Origin: Gordionus sp. m RMFG-2023
Taxonomy: Eukaryota > Nematomorpha > Gordioida > Chordodea > Parachordodidae
Length of the DNA: 64,000 nt
Direction: 5' to 3'
NCBI RefSeq assembly: GCF_954871325.1
Contig: NC_088776.1
Span: 19,902,052 to 19,966,051, forward strand
The notes under the pieces were generated by a model. The model saw only the letters and a list, made by a program, of their open reading frames with translations, had not been told where the DNA came from and did no database searches. The position numbers were made by a program, and so were the translations under genes. This document shows, one piece after another, positions 43,401 through 51,843 of the stretch (its first letter is position 1; each line of letters starts with the position of its first letter).

Positions 43401-46253
43401 ATGAGCTAGAATTCTTGAGAATTTTTTCATTATTAACTATGAGTCAGACATTGGCCTAAAAAAAATTTTATGCAGGCCTGGGCTCGGCCTGATCAAAAAA
43501 CCTAGGCCCATGAAAATCTGATTTTGATTGTATTTTTAACATTATGATTATTTAAATATTTTATTTCATTTCTCAACTACCAAAATTATTATATTCACTG
43601 GGCTTGGAAGAATTTTTCAAAATTATTATGGCTTTGTACTTTGCCTGGGAATTTTTTAATATTAAATATTAGGTATAAATGATCAGTAATATTTATCAAA
43701 TAATATTGCTATTATCAAGTAAAAGCTTTAAATTTAATTTTACAAACCATAGTATTTACACTTAGTTTTAATGATTAAATCTGACATGAAGGGGGGGGGG
43801 GATTAAAAGAATAATAATTGGATATTATTTTCAAATAAGAGGTAACAATTATCATAAAAGTAAGAAGAAAATTCTCATTCCCCGTCATTTTTGACGGGCT
43901 ATCTTTTAGTAATATAATAATATAACAATTTTTTTTTTAAAAAAAGGCAAATAATTGTCGACCCTACATCGCAAGAAGAGCAATTAGCCACTGGGAAAAT
44001 TTCTATCATACTTTCAGATTCACAGAACGTAATATGGTTTTATAAAACAGGTTATTTAAAAAAAAGAGTAATATATCAAGATGAGTTTCGGGGAAAACCC
44101 CCAAGGAAAAATTTCCTACGATGTAAAAAGCCCACGCACTTTTAATTTTTATTTAACAAAATGCTTTCAACATTTTGAGCATAAAACTAGTTATTGATTT
44201 TAGTCGCAAACTTCCTAAATATTACTACCATCTATATTATTATCAATAAAAAACCAAAACGTTGCTATAATATAATATAGGAAAAAGAAAGAAAAAATTG
44301 ATATTTTAAAATACTAATTATATAAAAATAACATTATAAATTAAACACAACTCGTTTATATATATAAAAATCTTTTTTATAATAAAGGCAACTTTCTTCA
44401 AAACTTAAAAACACAAAATATCATGCAATATCCTTAAAAAAGATATTTATAAAAGTTGACTTGGAACATCGCGATTTGGGCTGCTCATATAATTTTAAGT
44501 GAAGATCCATGATCCCCATTGATTTGTACATTTTTTCCCCTAAAATATTGAAAAATTGTGTCTTGGGGACCTAAGAAGGTATATTTAAAATACGACAGGT
44601 CTAAAGAAAATTAAAAATTTGAGAAATAGGCGCAAAAAATGAATGACAGGAAAGGAAAGAAAACAACTCAGTTACCTGCCAGGTTTTATCCCTTTTTCGG
44701 TAAAATTAAGCAAAACTTAATAAATATTGTTTAAGCTATACTCCAAATCAGACCTTAGTTCGGATCAAGAGTCAATAAAATTAATAATAGATTGATCTTA
44801 CTGATTAGCCAGTTTTTTCAATTTCATGGTAATTTTATTTCCAGTTAATTTATTTTCGGAATTTAGTTGTTTTATTGCACAGTAAAAAAAAATTAATGGG
44901 GTTTTTCCTGCCGTATTTTTTTTAGATACCTATATAGGTGCCATTTGCACTTCCCGGCTCAAATTTTTTTTAAAAAAATTATTCGCCCCGGCTTGGTTCG
45001 GATTCTTATCGGCTCGGCCCTGGTTTTATATTTTTAGAACCGACCGGATTTTTTTTTTAAAAAGTTTTCAGGCCCGACCTGGATTTTTTAAAATATATTT
45101 TATTTCTTTTTGCGATTTAAAATAGTTGGAATTATAATATACGGCCCAGCCCGGTCCGGATATTTTTTTAAAAAAATTTTGGGCCCAGTCCTAGTATATT
45201 TAAAAAAATTAAAACACGACCCCCGTGTACCCGAGCTTAGAACCGGGCCTGCAGGTCTTTGATTTTTTATTACCATTCAGGGTAGCAATTAATAATTATC
45301 CATCTTAATTTTCTTTATATACACTCTTACTTTCAACATAAGAAATATTACCTGTTAGATTTAAATATGGATTAATTTTAATATTGGAGCTCTGCACGAA
45401 CCAATCCCGAGTCGGATCGAATTCGGACTTTAAATTATTTTATTTTTCCAATAGTTTTATGATCGTTTTAAAGAATATTACCAAATTTTTATATTGCCTT
45501 TTCAGTGTCTTAGAATTTTCCTGTCTTAGTTGAAAGGTCTTATTTTTTTAACAGTCTAATAAAACAAAATCGGACTTGGATCCTTGAGGAAAATTATTGA
45601 ATTCAATCGGTCGGACTTGAAAAATAGGTTCGGTGCGGGGTTCTGAACCATTTTCCGGAATAAAATGAAATTTCAAATATACAAGATAAATTTGCTTTGA
45701 AATAAAACAATTGATTATAGTGTATATTTTTCTAAAATTAGTAATTTTTGACCTATTAATGAAAGAAATGTAATTCTGTAAAAAAAATCGCGCTTTTTGC
45801 ATCTTTATATAATTATATAATTAGGAAAAGGCCTAAATCCATTTTTTAAGGTTTCTTGAACTCTTAACCCCTGTAGACCGAGTCACGTAATAACTTAAAA
45901 TGGAGAAAGTTTAATAGTTTTGACGAAAAATCGTTTTAGTTTATTTTTTACAGTTAATGCCATGTGTATAATTCATTCTTTTAAAAAAAACAATCATATT
46001 TGATCCCTTAGTTACCTTACTTTCGGAAAACTGGGAAAGGTTAGTTGGCAAACAGTTTATTTAAAATGTCGTATATAGAATAGATTGTGTTTTCAAAAAA
46101 AAGTTTTTGAAAATTTATGTTATGTAAATTATTAAACCCATTTTTTTTACAGGAAGCACGCCTTTAAATGAAACCACTAGGAAGGAATGTATACAAATGG
46201 CAAAGCAACATTTTGAAGCAATGTCCGAAAAATTAGAAAATATGGAGATTTAA
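28471..46253 (+). CDS. EXOSC8: Exosome complex subunit RRP43/EXOSC8, nine exons
   Basis: A core subunit of the nine-member RNA exosome ring, which threads RNA to the 3'-5' nucleases in nucleus and cytoplasm. Coding exons are 28471-28478, 28525-28561, 28623-28686, 28884-29015, 29059-29167, 29241-29383, 29727-29952, 43947-44050 and 46153-46253. All junctions are GT-AG, phases agree, and the 924 nt encode 307 aa plus stop (human 276). RNase PH-fold blocks: EANLRPDYRKYNEYRNINLS (16-35), GSSLIKIGNTIVTCGVQAK (about 43-61), WEIICDIMCINDDGNLQDA (about 135-153), SAPISVTFVYFD (about 228-239) and IIVDPTSQEEQLATGKIS (242-259). 'VDPT.EE.LATG' is typical of RRP43 rather than RRP42 or RRP45. A ~40-residue Asn/Asp/Lys-rich insert lies at about 176-220. 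The RNase PH catalytic residues are not expected in this subunit. The two-codon first exon is the weakest point. Confidence 0.93.
29384..29726 (+). other. Intron 6 of the EXOSC8-like gene, holding a MITE copy
   Basis: A 343-bp intron between AAG-AAT-A and CA-AAG. Most of it (about 29405-29609) is a degenerate copy of the TAGTGTTG MITE family: AATATTTTGCC, GATTTATCTCATAGATGGCA, GGTTTGGACATCTAT, and the right end TCTAACAACACTA. The intron was therefore enlarged by a transposon that left the splice sites usable. Confidence 0.7.
29727..29952 (+). CDS. EXOSC8: EXOSC8-like gene, exon 7 with lineage-specific insert
   Basis: It begins KIPIINETTVSTKE, matching the human 'VQLPEVTINEET' segment, continues with about 40 residues rich in Asn, Asp and Lys (for example ENMIIENANNQNFNTDNKK), and returns to the fold at NLILKSAPISVTFVYFD. 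The donor GTTAAT at 29953 is chosen because it leaves the two bases needed to join exon 8 in frame (FDK-QIIVDPT). The open frame runs on to 30010, but that part has no match. Confidence 0.85.
30360..30640 (-). repeat. Older relative of the 59.8-kb hairpin element
   Basis: Read on the minus strand, GGGTAGGTATTATACG, followed by GGTCAAATCAGATTTTTA, matches the loop and inner arm of the hairpin element at 59795-60079 (GGGTAGGTATTCTATACG, GGTAAAATCAGATTTTAA). The arms are not preserved here. Confidence 0.45.
30887..31407 (-). repeat. LTR A of the 30.9-34.4 kb element
   Basis: 521 bp. On the minus strand it runs TGCTATATTTATG to GGAATTGTAACA, with a polypurine tract (AAGGGGGAGGGGA) just before it. 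Confidence 0.75.
31840..32140 (-). repeat. ~47-bp tandem repeat within the LTR element
   Basis: About six units contain ATTATGATTCTCATAATTA followed by GGTCTATCATCAA. Alternate units carry TTCATCA or CCTTTATAA before the shared core. The core ATGATTCTCATAATTA is close to a palindrome. Confidence 0.85.
32988..33524 (+). repeat. LTR B, inverted inner copy
   Basis: A plus-strand LTR starting TGTTATATTTATG after the purine tract CAAGGGAGGAGA and ending GGAATTGTAACA. Together with 30887-31407 it forms a large inverted repeat, which extends into about 200 bp of shared internal DNA on each side. Confidence 0.7.
33866..34352 (-). repeat. LTR C of the 30.9-34.4 kb element
   Basis: About 487 bp in the same orientation as LTR A, bounded on the right by the TAAAG duplication. 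The left boundary is approximate. Confidence 0.65.
35190..35535 (+). pseudogene. Coding remnant of the long-inverted-repeat element, copy B
   Basis: An open stretch reads MRASLQRLYTDQITYPMELY, then EYAKHNIKGIKFEFMTQSEY, and stops. A later piece reads ANVTCIYDSNWWLTLIMEKN, then ERVFYISRN. The second matches the minus-strand remnant of copy A ([12 protein letters not shown]). At least two stops separate the pieces. The protein family is not recognised with confidence. Confidence 0.4.
36290..36440 (+). repeat. hAT-1 family fragment
   Basis: AAATAGATCAACCACTAAAG, followed by TTCTTCATT, matches 12840-12870 and 18800-18830 of the hAT-1 family. It abuts the outer end of the right arm of the long-inverted-repeat element, so the true arm end may be lost. 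Confidence 0.5.
36840..37420 (+). other. GC-richer leader before the RTE LINE, ending in a tRNA-like segment
   Basis: Base composition rises sharply here compared with the surroundings (for example GGGGGTTAGGTTGGTGGGCT near 36865). It contains no long frame. It probably belongs to the LINE as its 5' region, or to a SINE beside it. Confidence 0.4.
37344..37416 (+). repeat. tRNA-derived (SINE-like) segment with A and B boxes
   Basis: TGGCCTAATGGGTTAGG resembles a pol III A box and GGTTCAATCC (37395-37404) is a B box. CAGG...CCTG forms the T stem. The acceptor and anticodon stems do not pair properly, so this is not a functional tRNA. It lies about 140 bp before the LINE coding region. Confidence 0.55.
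37556..39154 (+). pseudogene. RTE LINE endonuclease domain and linker
   Basis: An apurinic-type endonuclease: RLARLNIGMLKGKTRELASM (about 37675), VDIACIQETKWKGQK (catalytic Glu in QETK), VYAPQTGC, IDGDLNAHVGK (Asp and Asn of the active site), QIDYMLIS and AAQHKLLVMDL (the closing His, usually SDH, here QHK). An in-frame TAA at 38165-38167 interrupts an otherwise continuous frame between GYGEKNDE and EHVLKFMQAFDLALTN. Near 39150 the reading shifts frame as it enters the reverse transcriptase. The interruptions make it inactive. Confidence 0.88.
39120..40473 (+). pseudogene. RTE LINE reverse transcriptase domain and C-terminus
   Basis: Reverse transcriptase blocks: NYRGIKLMSHCLKLYEKIIE, QFGFMSGRSSTDAIHAIRQM, VFLDLEKAFDRIPRKLIWWA, GVHQGSALSLLLFITVIDVL, then FLDDILILADS in place of the usual FADDI. 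A TGA at 39705-39707 stands where family members have Trp just before the catalytic FxDD, and a TAG ends that frame at 39942-39944. Near 40100 another TAG replaces the Trp of 'ETWA'. The final part (40126-40473) ends LRWYGHTMRRP...KRKRGRPKLQW, the normal RTE tail. Confidence 0.88.
40469..40564 (+). repeat. 3' terminal 32-bp tandem repeat of the RTE LINE, three copies
   Basis: GCTAAAGAGAGAAATAAAAG plus AAGGATGATAAA, repeated exactly three times (40469, 40501, 40533), overlapping the last codons of the LINE frame. Short tandem tails like this are used by RTE LINEs at their 3' ends. Confidence 0.92.
40766..40985 (+). mobile_element. hAT-type MITE (TAGTGTTG family), copy with perfect 8-bp duplication
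   Basis: 220 bp with inverted ends TAGTTTTGTTAATCGCG and GAGCCGTTTAACAACACTA. The inner arms hold GAGCCGATTTTTAAAAACGG and CGTTTTTAAAAATCGGCTC-like sequence. GTTACAAC flanks both sides (40758-40765 and 40986-40993). No coding. The TA(G)TG end and 8-bp duplication place it with hAT. Confidence 0.9.
41000..41625. other. AT-rich intron DNA, nothing recognised
   Basis: Part of EXOSC8 intron 7. Paired motifs AACGCGTT/AAAGGAACGC occur near 41155-41220 but no element boundary is visible. Confidence 0.4.
41629..41692 (+). repeat. tRNA-like segment with B box (SINE head or tRNA relic)
   Basis: TGGCCCAATCGGGCA resembles an A box and GGTTCGAATCC (41676-41686) is a perfect B box, followed by T-runs. 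I could not fold a proper acceptor or anticodon stem, so a working tRNA gene is unlikely. Confidence 0.5.
42650..43700 (+). repeat. Two direct copies of a GGGTTGGG / GGCCTGGGC-rich repeat
   Basis: Roughly 42660-43060 and 43190-43660 share order and motifs: TTGGGAAA..TTTTT.A blocks, GGGTTAGAAATTGGCCTGAA versus GAGTCAGACATTGGCCTAAA, GGCCCATG, 'CTGATTGTATTTTTAA', and 'TCTCAACTA.CAAAATTATTA'. They resemble the GGGCC-rich MITEs at 20490-20690 and 44930-45255. Confidence 0.55.
43947..44050 (+). CDS. EXOSC8: EXOSC8-like gene, exon 8 (isolated)
   Basis: The reading QIIVDPTSQEEQLATGKISI, then ILSDSQNVIWFYKT, aligns without gaps to the human EXOSC8 segment LLIVDPTGEEEHLATG and onward to the KPGG region. 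It is bounded by a T-rich tract with acceptor AAAAAG and by donor GTTATT. It is 14 kb from exon 7 and 2.1 kb from exon 9. Confidence 0.93.
44930..45255. mobile_element. GGGCC-rich MITE-like repeat
   Basis: Alternating GC-rich motifs (CGCCCCGGC, CGGCCCAGCCCGGTCCGG, GGCCCGACCTGG) and runs of T and A, ending CGGGCCTGCAGGTCT. This mirrors GAGACCTGCAAGCCC at the start of the related insert at 20490. Confidence 0.5.
45388..45665. mobile_element. Short GC-rich repeat, possible MITE
   Basis: CTGCACGAACC.ATCCCGAGTC and TCGGATCGAATTCGGAC at the left are answered by AATCGGACTTGGATCC, GGTCGGACTTGAAAA and GGGGTTCTGAACC at the right, giving a loose inverted arrangement. No duplication was found and the boundaries are approximate. 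Confidence 0.35.
46153..46253 (+). CDS. EXOSC8: EXOSC8-like gene, exon 9 (last exon)
   Basis: After TTTTTTTTACAG the first two bases complete the split Gly. The frame then reads STPLNETTRKECIQMAKQHF, then EAMSEKLENMEI and TAA. It corresponds to the human tail GGSGLTGAKLQDCMSRAV...VIKSMKPK: a Gly-Ser turn followed by a C-terminal helix with a conserved Cys. Confidence 0.88.
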
Positions 46254-46290
46254 AACTAAATTTTCTAAATCATAATTTGTACAATAGATT

Positions 46291-46296
46291 AATAAA
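46291..46296 (+). promoter_or_regulatory. Candidate polyadenylation signal of the EXOSC8-like gene
   Basis: AATAAA occurs 38 bases after the TAA stop at 46251-46253, followed by an A-run. Position and motif fit. Chance occurrence in AT-rich DNA cannot be excluded. Confidence 0.5.
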
Positions 46297-46489
46297 AAAA
46301 AATTTGGATTTATTATTGACAATTTTTAAAAAAATAAAAAAATATATGTACACAATTTTACAGAGGTGCTAAAATATTTATAAAACTTTTCTATTTGACA
46401 TTTATCATCAAATTTAGGCGTGCTCAGTAAGAATATGTGACTTTCCATTGAGTCATTATTAGACAATCTGGGTAAAATAAAAATTTTCT

Positions 46490-46890
46490 GGCAATGAGAA
46501 AGAAAAATTAAATAAAAATTAAAAATAATTACAAAAAAGAATGATAAAAAATAAGAAGATAAAAAAATTGAGAAAAGATAAGAAATATAAAGATTAAAAA
46601 TAACTTAAAGAGATTGAAAGAGTTAGAAATGTCTAAAAGATAACAATATAAGGAGAAAAAATCATAAAAAGTCAAAATATTATTATGTAGGATGAAAAAA
46701 GAGGAAAAAATTGTTAAAAAATAATAGAGAAATGAAGAAAAATAATAGAAAATTTATAAATTATTTTTAAAAAGACAAAAATGAATTATTAAAAATGAGA
46801 AAAAAAAATAAATAAGATAAGAAAAAACTTAAAGAAATCGCAAAAAGTTAGAAATAAAATAGGAAGGAATAAAAAAAAATTTAAGGAAAA
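46490..46890. repeat. A/G-rich low-complexity tract
   Basis: Four hundred bases made almost only of A, G and T with GAAAAA / AAGATAAAAA-like steps on the plus strand. No gene. Confidence 0.7.
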
Positions 46891-46919
46891 TTGACAATAA
46901 ATTTTACTTTTTGATTAAA

Positions 46920-47040
46920 CCTTTTCTTTTTTTGTTTGACATTTTTCCTTTTTTGATCGGACCTTTTCCTTTTATGATCGACATCTTTTCCTTTTATGAT
47001 CGACATCTTTTCCTTTTATGATCGACACCTTTCCTATTTA
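46920..47040 (+). repeat. 21-22-bp tandem repeat CCTTTTATGATCGACATCTTTT
   Basis: Three near-identical units containing TTTTATGATCGACATCTTTT (46970-47035), preceded by looser versions. It precedes the GTGAGGCGG repeats at 47070 and may be the leader of a decayed LTR element. Confidence 0.75.
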
Positions 47041-47069
47041 GATTGGGATTTTTTTTTTGAATAGGAAAC

Positions 47070-47114
47070 CCTGTAAGTGAGGCGGCTGATTATAAAAAAG
47101 GGATTACCAAAGTC
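47070..47114 (+). repeat. GTGAGGCGG repeat, left part (split by hAT-B copy 2)
   Basis: GTAAGTGAGGCGGCTGATTA, then TAAAAAAGGGATTACCAAAGTC. More units of the same ~40-bp repeat resume at 51365-51510, on the other side of the hAT-B insertion. Confidence 0.75.
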
Positions 47115-47379
47115 CAGGCGCTTACGCAGGAATTTGGTCTGGGGGGGGGATAATAAAATTTTTTAAGAAATATTGTTTTTTAAAAATATCAAGCATATAT
47201 TTATTAGGACTAATAACTATTTCTAATACACAATTTTAAATTTATGTGAATTATAAAAAAATTATATTTAAAGAATCACTTAAATGACCCAAAATAGAAA
47301 TTTGAATTTTTTGAGCCTTTACACAAAAAGTTTCTTAGGAATAATTGCATTTTATATTTTATATATTTACAATGTAAAA

Positions 47380-47490
47380 TCCAATCTTCGTTGTGATTGA
47401 GCTAATTTTTCAATTATCTCATCCTTGCTTGTCGTCAAATGCCTATGAATATTCAAAAGATCCAAACCTTTCAATCTACTTTAAGATGTA
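47380..47490 (-). pseudogene. hAT-B transposase C-terminus, copy 2
   Basis: The minus strand resembles copy 1 (DEIIEKLAQSQ.., RLKGLDLLNIH) with a small length change near 47485 that shifts the frame. Further transposase sequence lies at minus 48300-47960 (MRIAESILS..LKEIRANVDEEFH), also interrupted. Confidence 0.65.
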
Positions 47491-47514
47491 CTTCTTGGTA
47501 TGTTTTTTACAGTA

Positions 47515-47755
47515 TTTTAATTTTTTTAAATATACCCTGGCCGGGCCCGAAATTTTTTTAAAAAAATACCCAAGCCGGGCCTAAAAATTTTATTTTTAAA
47601 AAAGCCGAGCCGGGCTTGAAATTTTTTTAAAGGGGCCTAAAAATTTTTTAAAAAAAGCCGGACCGGGCCTGATAATTTTAAAAAAAAACCAGGCTGGGCC
47701 GTAAAAAATCTTTAAAAAAAATCCGGGCCGTGCCCTGCAAATGGTATATCTGCAG
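47515..47755. mobile_element. GGGCC-rich MITE inside hAT-B copy 2
   Basis: Six or more motifs such as GGCCGGGCCCGAAA, AAGCCGGGCCTAAAA and CCGGACCGGGCCTGA, separated by T/A runs, ending TGCAGGCCTC. It is at the same position as the insert in copy 1, so it entered before the two copies separated or is part of the element. Confidence 0.55.
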
Positions 47756-48305
47756 GCCTCTTTTATTCTTCTTAAAAAAGAGAATGTTCTCTCATTAGTT
47801 TACTAATGGTAAGAGTTTATAAACCCTTTTAATACATTGGGAATTTATTCTAAAATGTGTTTGAAATAATGCAGAGCATCCATAGCATTTTTTGGGACTA
47901 TATCAACCATTTTTAATCTTATAAACATAGTTATTCAGCTAGTAAGGCATTATAAGATACTTTAACATCTTCTTAATAAAAATCTAACAAATATTTTTTT
48001 TTCTATCACCATCTGAAAAAGGTTGGGAAGGCTTTTGTGGAAGTAATATTTGCAGATTAGTAAGTGCTGCGTGATGAATTAAAAATTCATTTATTTGGGT
48101 TATAAATGTATCTGTATTTAAGATATACTCTTCTACTTATCCTATATTAATGTTTTAACGATGAGCTTGCCTTGCTCAAGAAACACGTATAGCTCTGCTT
48201 TTGACTCAACAATAAAATATGAAATTCTTCATCAACATTAGCCCTAATTTCCTTGAGTTATGATAAAATGCTCTCCGCTATTCTCATCTTCTTAATCAAG
48301 TCAAT

Positions 48306-50923
48306 CAGTGGCCCCTACACTTTTTGAGCGAATGAAGCAGAATACCCCCATGAAAAGTACCCCCTTGAAAAGTATCCCCCCCCTTCGAAAAAATGATAAT
48401 TATGACACTCATAAATTTCAAAAATAATTTTTATTGCATCAATTTATAATATATAATATAAATAACATGCAAAAAATACAACTTTATAAATATTATTTTA
48501 AATTAATAATTTAGATAAATTAGGGGAAGAGAAAGCGAAAGAATTTATAATTTCATCAGTATTTAATTGTTTAAATAAAATTTTTCCCATTGATAATATG
48601 GTTAAATTATTGAGAAAAGAATCATTCATGGTACTGCGCAGTCTTGTTTTAATTAATTTAATTTTACTCATGACTTTCGGCAGTACATGAGGTTGTGAGA
48701 ATGGTTAATAAATATTTATATAAAATTTTTAAATTAGGGAAAGCAGAAAAATTTTAAAGTAAACGATAAGGTAAAATAAATGAATAGTTTTTCCAATCTG
48801 AATCGTAAGTCCCTGAATTATCATCATCATCAGAAGAAGCTAAATAATGTATTGGTAAAAATATTTTAATTAAATAACTTTACAATTCTCAGAATCTGAC
48901 AAATCTTTAGATTCTTGAACCTCTAGGTCATGAGTAATAATTACATTCCCCATTTTGGCCATCTTATAAATATTTCTAAACTTCAACATTTCTTCGAAAA
49001 TTTTACTTGAATTTAAATTGTAAAATTCACAGATATCCTCGATATCTTCTTTAATAATTGATTTTTCTGCCATTCCCTTTGGCGTAAAAAATGATGTTTG
49101 ATGTAGAGATTTCATGGAATCATTATTAAATCTTTCGTTAAACTGCATAATAATTAAATCGAGTGCAGCATTAAACACACCTAATCAAAAATGTAGATTT
49201 CTCTCCTTCATAAAATCTTGCGCCTTTGAAAAAACATCCAAAAATTCAGTGTTATTATCTATTAGATTAAAAAATAATTAAGACAATAATTTTTATTATA
49301 CTTCTCAAATTAATCAAGCAATCTTTTGCCAATTGAATTTGATTTATTGCATACCATATATCCTTCGAAATGGTTTGCAATTTTGTACAAGTCAAACTTG
49401 TTATCAACAATATTTTATCCAAAACACAAAGTGATAAGATAAAATCAAATTTTTCTATTCTAAAGACTATAGCACTAGCCATAGTGGAAGTGGCAGGATC
49501 TTCAGAATCCTTCTGCCCTCAAGGCATCATAAAGTAGAAAAAAATTTACAATAGCTTTATATGAGGATAACCAGCTTCTAAATAAAAAAACATTTTAAAT
49601 CTAAATAAATAAGGTACTATTACCGAGTGGTATTATTGATGCGTAGAAATCGTTCGATTTTTTCAGATCATTATACTGAAATTTTTTGAGTACCTCATAT
49701 CTTTTTACACCATTAAAATAGACATAAATCTCATCTAGTATTCCTAGAACATTTCGAAGTTCTTTAATTGATTGGCATAATTGAACAACGATTAAATTTA
49801 ATCAATGACAATAACACCAAATAAAATCTGCCTTTGGCGCCTCTGCTCTAATCAAGGCTTTCACACCATTGATTCTTCCACTCATGTTTGAGGCGCCATC
49901 ATAACTTTGCCCAAATAGTTGTTCAAGAGGTAAATTCATCGAGCCAAGTTTGGATATTATATTATGCTTTTTATGGAGACCTGTGGTATTTCCCCTACAA
50001 TATATGTCAATCAGTCTTTCAACAGGCTTCGGCATCTCACTATTTTCAACATATCTTACTATCAAAGCTATTGCTTCTGATTTCGAAACATCGTATGTGC
50101 ATGATTGAAAAGCACCTGTTAAATGTAATCTCATTTTGAATTTTTTTTATAACCATATTTTTCATGGTTTCAATGTGAATGTTTATGTTATTATATGATA
50201 ATAGGTTTGAATATAATTTCGTTTTTAATCCTTTTTTCTTTCTTCATTTTGCTGTATATACATTTTTAGTATAGGTTCAGAATCTGCAATAAACTTAATA
50301 AGGGCCATCATATTGACTTCTTGTTGCCTGTTACCCCAGAAGGCTTGGTTACGAGATATTAAATAATCTAAACATCTTATTATAATTCTTATAATAGAAC
50401 GGTTATTATCTACACATTCTTTCTGAGGTGTTATAAATTTTAATATCGAATTTTAATATCGAATTTTTATTATGAGAAAGCCTTCCATAATCGGCCATCA
50501 TATGTGCCTGTGAAGATTCATGCAGAATAATATCACGTTTATCTAGACCTTCACATGTCCATTTTTTGCGTGTGGACCACCAAATAAGAGACATGTTAAG
50601 CAAAAAACTTTATACATTTTAATACTATAAGTAATCAAATTTCTAGGAATTTTGCTATTGTCAATATTGGTTAATATTTTTAGGCATATTTTAAAATTGG
50701 AAAAATAATTTATGACAAGAAATTTCGGATAACAAATTTACTAAACATCGACCAAAATTTCCCTCAATATATTAAATTAAATATTAAGTGGGGGGGGGGG
50801 GTCTTATTGTTACATTTATAAACCAGAAATCACATGATCATGATGGATGTAAAAAAAAAGTACCCCCACTCAAATTTACTGAAGCAGTTGCTTCGGACCC
50901 CCCCCCCGTTGTAGGGGCCCCTG
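48306..50923 (-). mobile_element. hAT-C element (zf-MYM/DUF4371 type), complete ends and 8-bp duplication
   Basis: The left end is CAGTGGCCCCTACAC; the right end is TTGTAGGGGCCCCTG. AAGTCAAT flanks both (48298-48305 and 50924-50931). Subterminal ATGAAGCAGAATACCCCC and its counterpart near 50880 (GAAGCAGTTGCTTC) lie inside the ends. 2618 bp with a broken minus-strand transposase. hAT-B copy 1 keeps the empty site (TTAATCAAATCAATG, near 25174-25188). Confidence 0.93.
48870..50603 (-). pseudogene. hAT-C transposase pseudogene (DUF4371-like)
   Basis: Minus-strand pieces in order. A TTF-type N-terminal zinc-finger region (50603-50406: TRKKWTCEGLDKRDIILHES, SSQAHMMA). The catalytic-core part (50134-49802): GAFQSCTYDVSKSEAIALIV, then FGQSYDGASNMSGRINGVKA and LIRAEAPKADFIWCYCH, very typical of DUF4371. 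A C-terminal part (49178-48870) starts MFNAALDLIIMQFNERFNND. Stops and shifts separate them. Stretches at 49780-49500 and 49482-49267 carry weaker remnants. Confidence 0.85.
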
Positions 50924-51364
50924 AAGTCAATGTTATGTTTTTGAAAAGTAATACTTAAAATAGTTGTATAATTAAATAATACATTCTAATGAGAAATAAA
51001 ATTCGGAATAAGCATTGAATCCAATAATTTTCTTGCTTCTGAGGAAATATTTCTTTCAAGCCATTGTGATATTTCAGTAATAGCAAATAATTGGTCTTCT
51101 AACTCCTTAAAAGCTGTTACTGCTTGATGGCAGAGACTCTATCTCGTTGGACAAGGTTGCAATTTCTTTTTCCCTGTTGGACAAGAAGTTTCAGAAATAA
51201 TAATTATTTGACTAGAAATTTGAAAATGGTAGATAAATATTACGCCACTAAAAATTTGAAAATAATAAGTAAATATTACGCCGGAAAACTTGAAATCGAA
51301 ATTAATTGATAAAATAACTTAGTAGATAAATGTGATACCCCCCCCCCCGCTGAGTACGCCAATG

Positions 51365-51620
51365 CCAAAGTCATATTAACTGAGTGGTGGAATATAAAAA
51401 AAGGGATTACCAAAGTCCTTTTAAGTGAGGCGGCGGAATCTAAAAAAGGGATTACCCAAAATCCTCTTAAGTGAGGCGGAATATAAAAAGGGAGTTAACC
51501 AGAGTCCTCTTATTTGTAAGCGACCTTCGCACTAATATCTTTACAGTAAGACCTGAAGTACGGAAGTGCTGCCCTATTTTTGTTTTATTTTTAGTAAGAC
51601 CTGTCCCAAACAAGTGCTGC
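51365..51620 (+). repeat. GTGAGGCGG repeat, right part, and GTGCTGCC leader motif
   Basis: Three more units with AAGGGATTACCAAAGTCCT and AAGTGAGGCGG, then two ACC-TG...AAGTGCTGCC units (51545-51625) like those in the gypsy-1 leader. This looks like the leader of a decayed Ty3/gypsy element that the hAT-B copy 2 split. Confidence 0.6.
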
Positions 51621-51843
51621 CGAAATTTTTTTTACAATATAATTAATTTTTTATTGCATCTCAATAATAACATTTCCTACTGGTATCCCCAATGTCATAG
51701 CCTTTTCTTATTTTTTTAATACTTATACGTATTTATATATATGGAATGTCAATCATAAATGTTAAAAGAAAAAATATTGTTATGAAAATAATAATAATTA
51801 TTATTTTTGAAATGATTATTTTTGTTATCTCCGATGATTTTTC

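Larger units (their letters stand above)
29953..43946 (+). other. Intron 7 of the EXOSC8-like gene (14.0 kb, transposon-filled)
   Basis: It contains the long-inverted-repeat element copy B with an LTR element inside it, a hAT-1 fragment, an RTE LINE, two tRNA-like segments, a MITE and GGGTTGGG-type repeats. All host exons are on the plus strand. The LINE is in the same orientation as the gene and the 30.9-kb LTR element is in the opposite one. Confidence 0.85.
44051..46152 (+). other. Intron 8 of the EXOSC8-like gene
   Basis: 2.1 kb, AT-rich. It holds a GGGCC-rich MITE-like element (44930-45255) and a second GC-rich repeat (45388-45665). No coding exon was recognised. Confidence 0.75.
47115..51364 (-). 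mobile_element. hAT-B element, copy 2 (carries hAT-C)
   Basis: The left end is CAGGCGCTTACGCAGGAATT plus a G-run; the right end is a C-run plus CCGCTGAGTACGCC. CCAAAGTC flanks both (47107-47114 and 51365-51372), a perfect 8-bp duplication. Sequence order matches copy 1 (19915-25754), but the Ty3/gypsy element of copy 1 is absent here and hAT-C (48306-50923) is present instead. The transposase is degenerate on the minus strand. Confidence 0.92.

Noticed and set aside
45548-45802. 84-residue minus-strand frame
   Set aside because: It overlaps a GC-rich repeat within EXOSC8 intron 8 and has no recognisable domain or start context.
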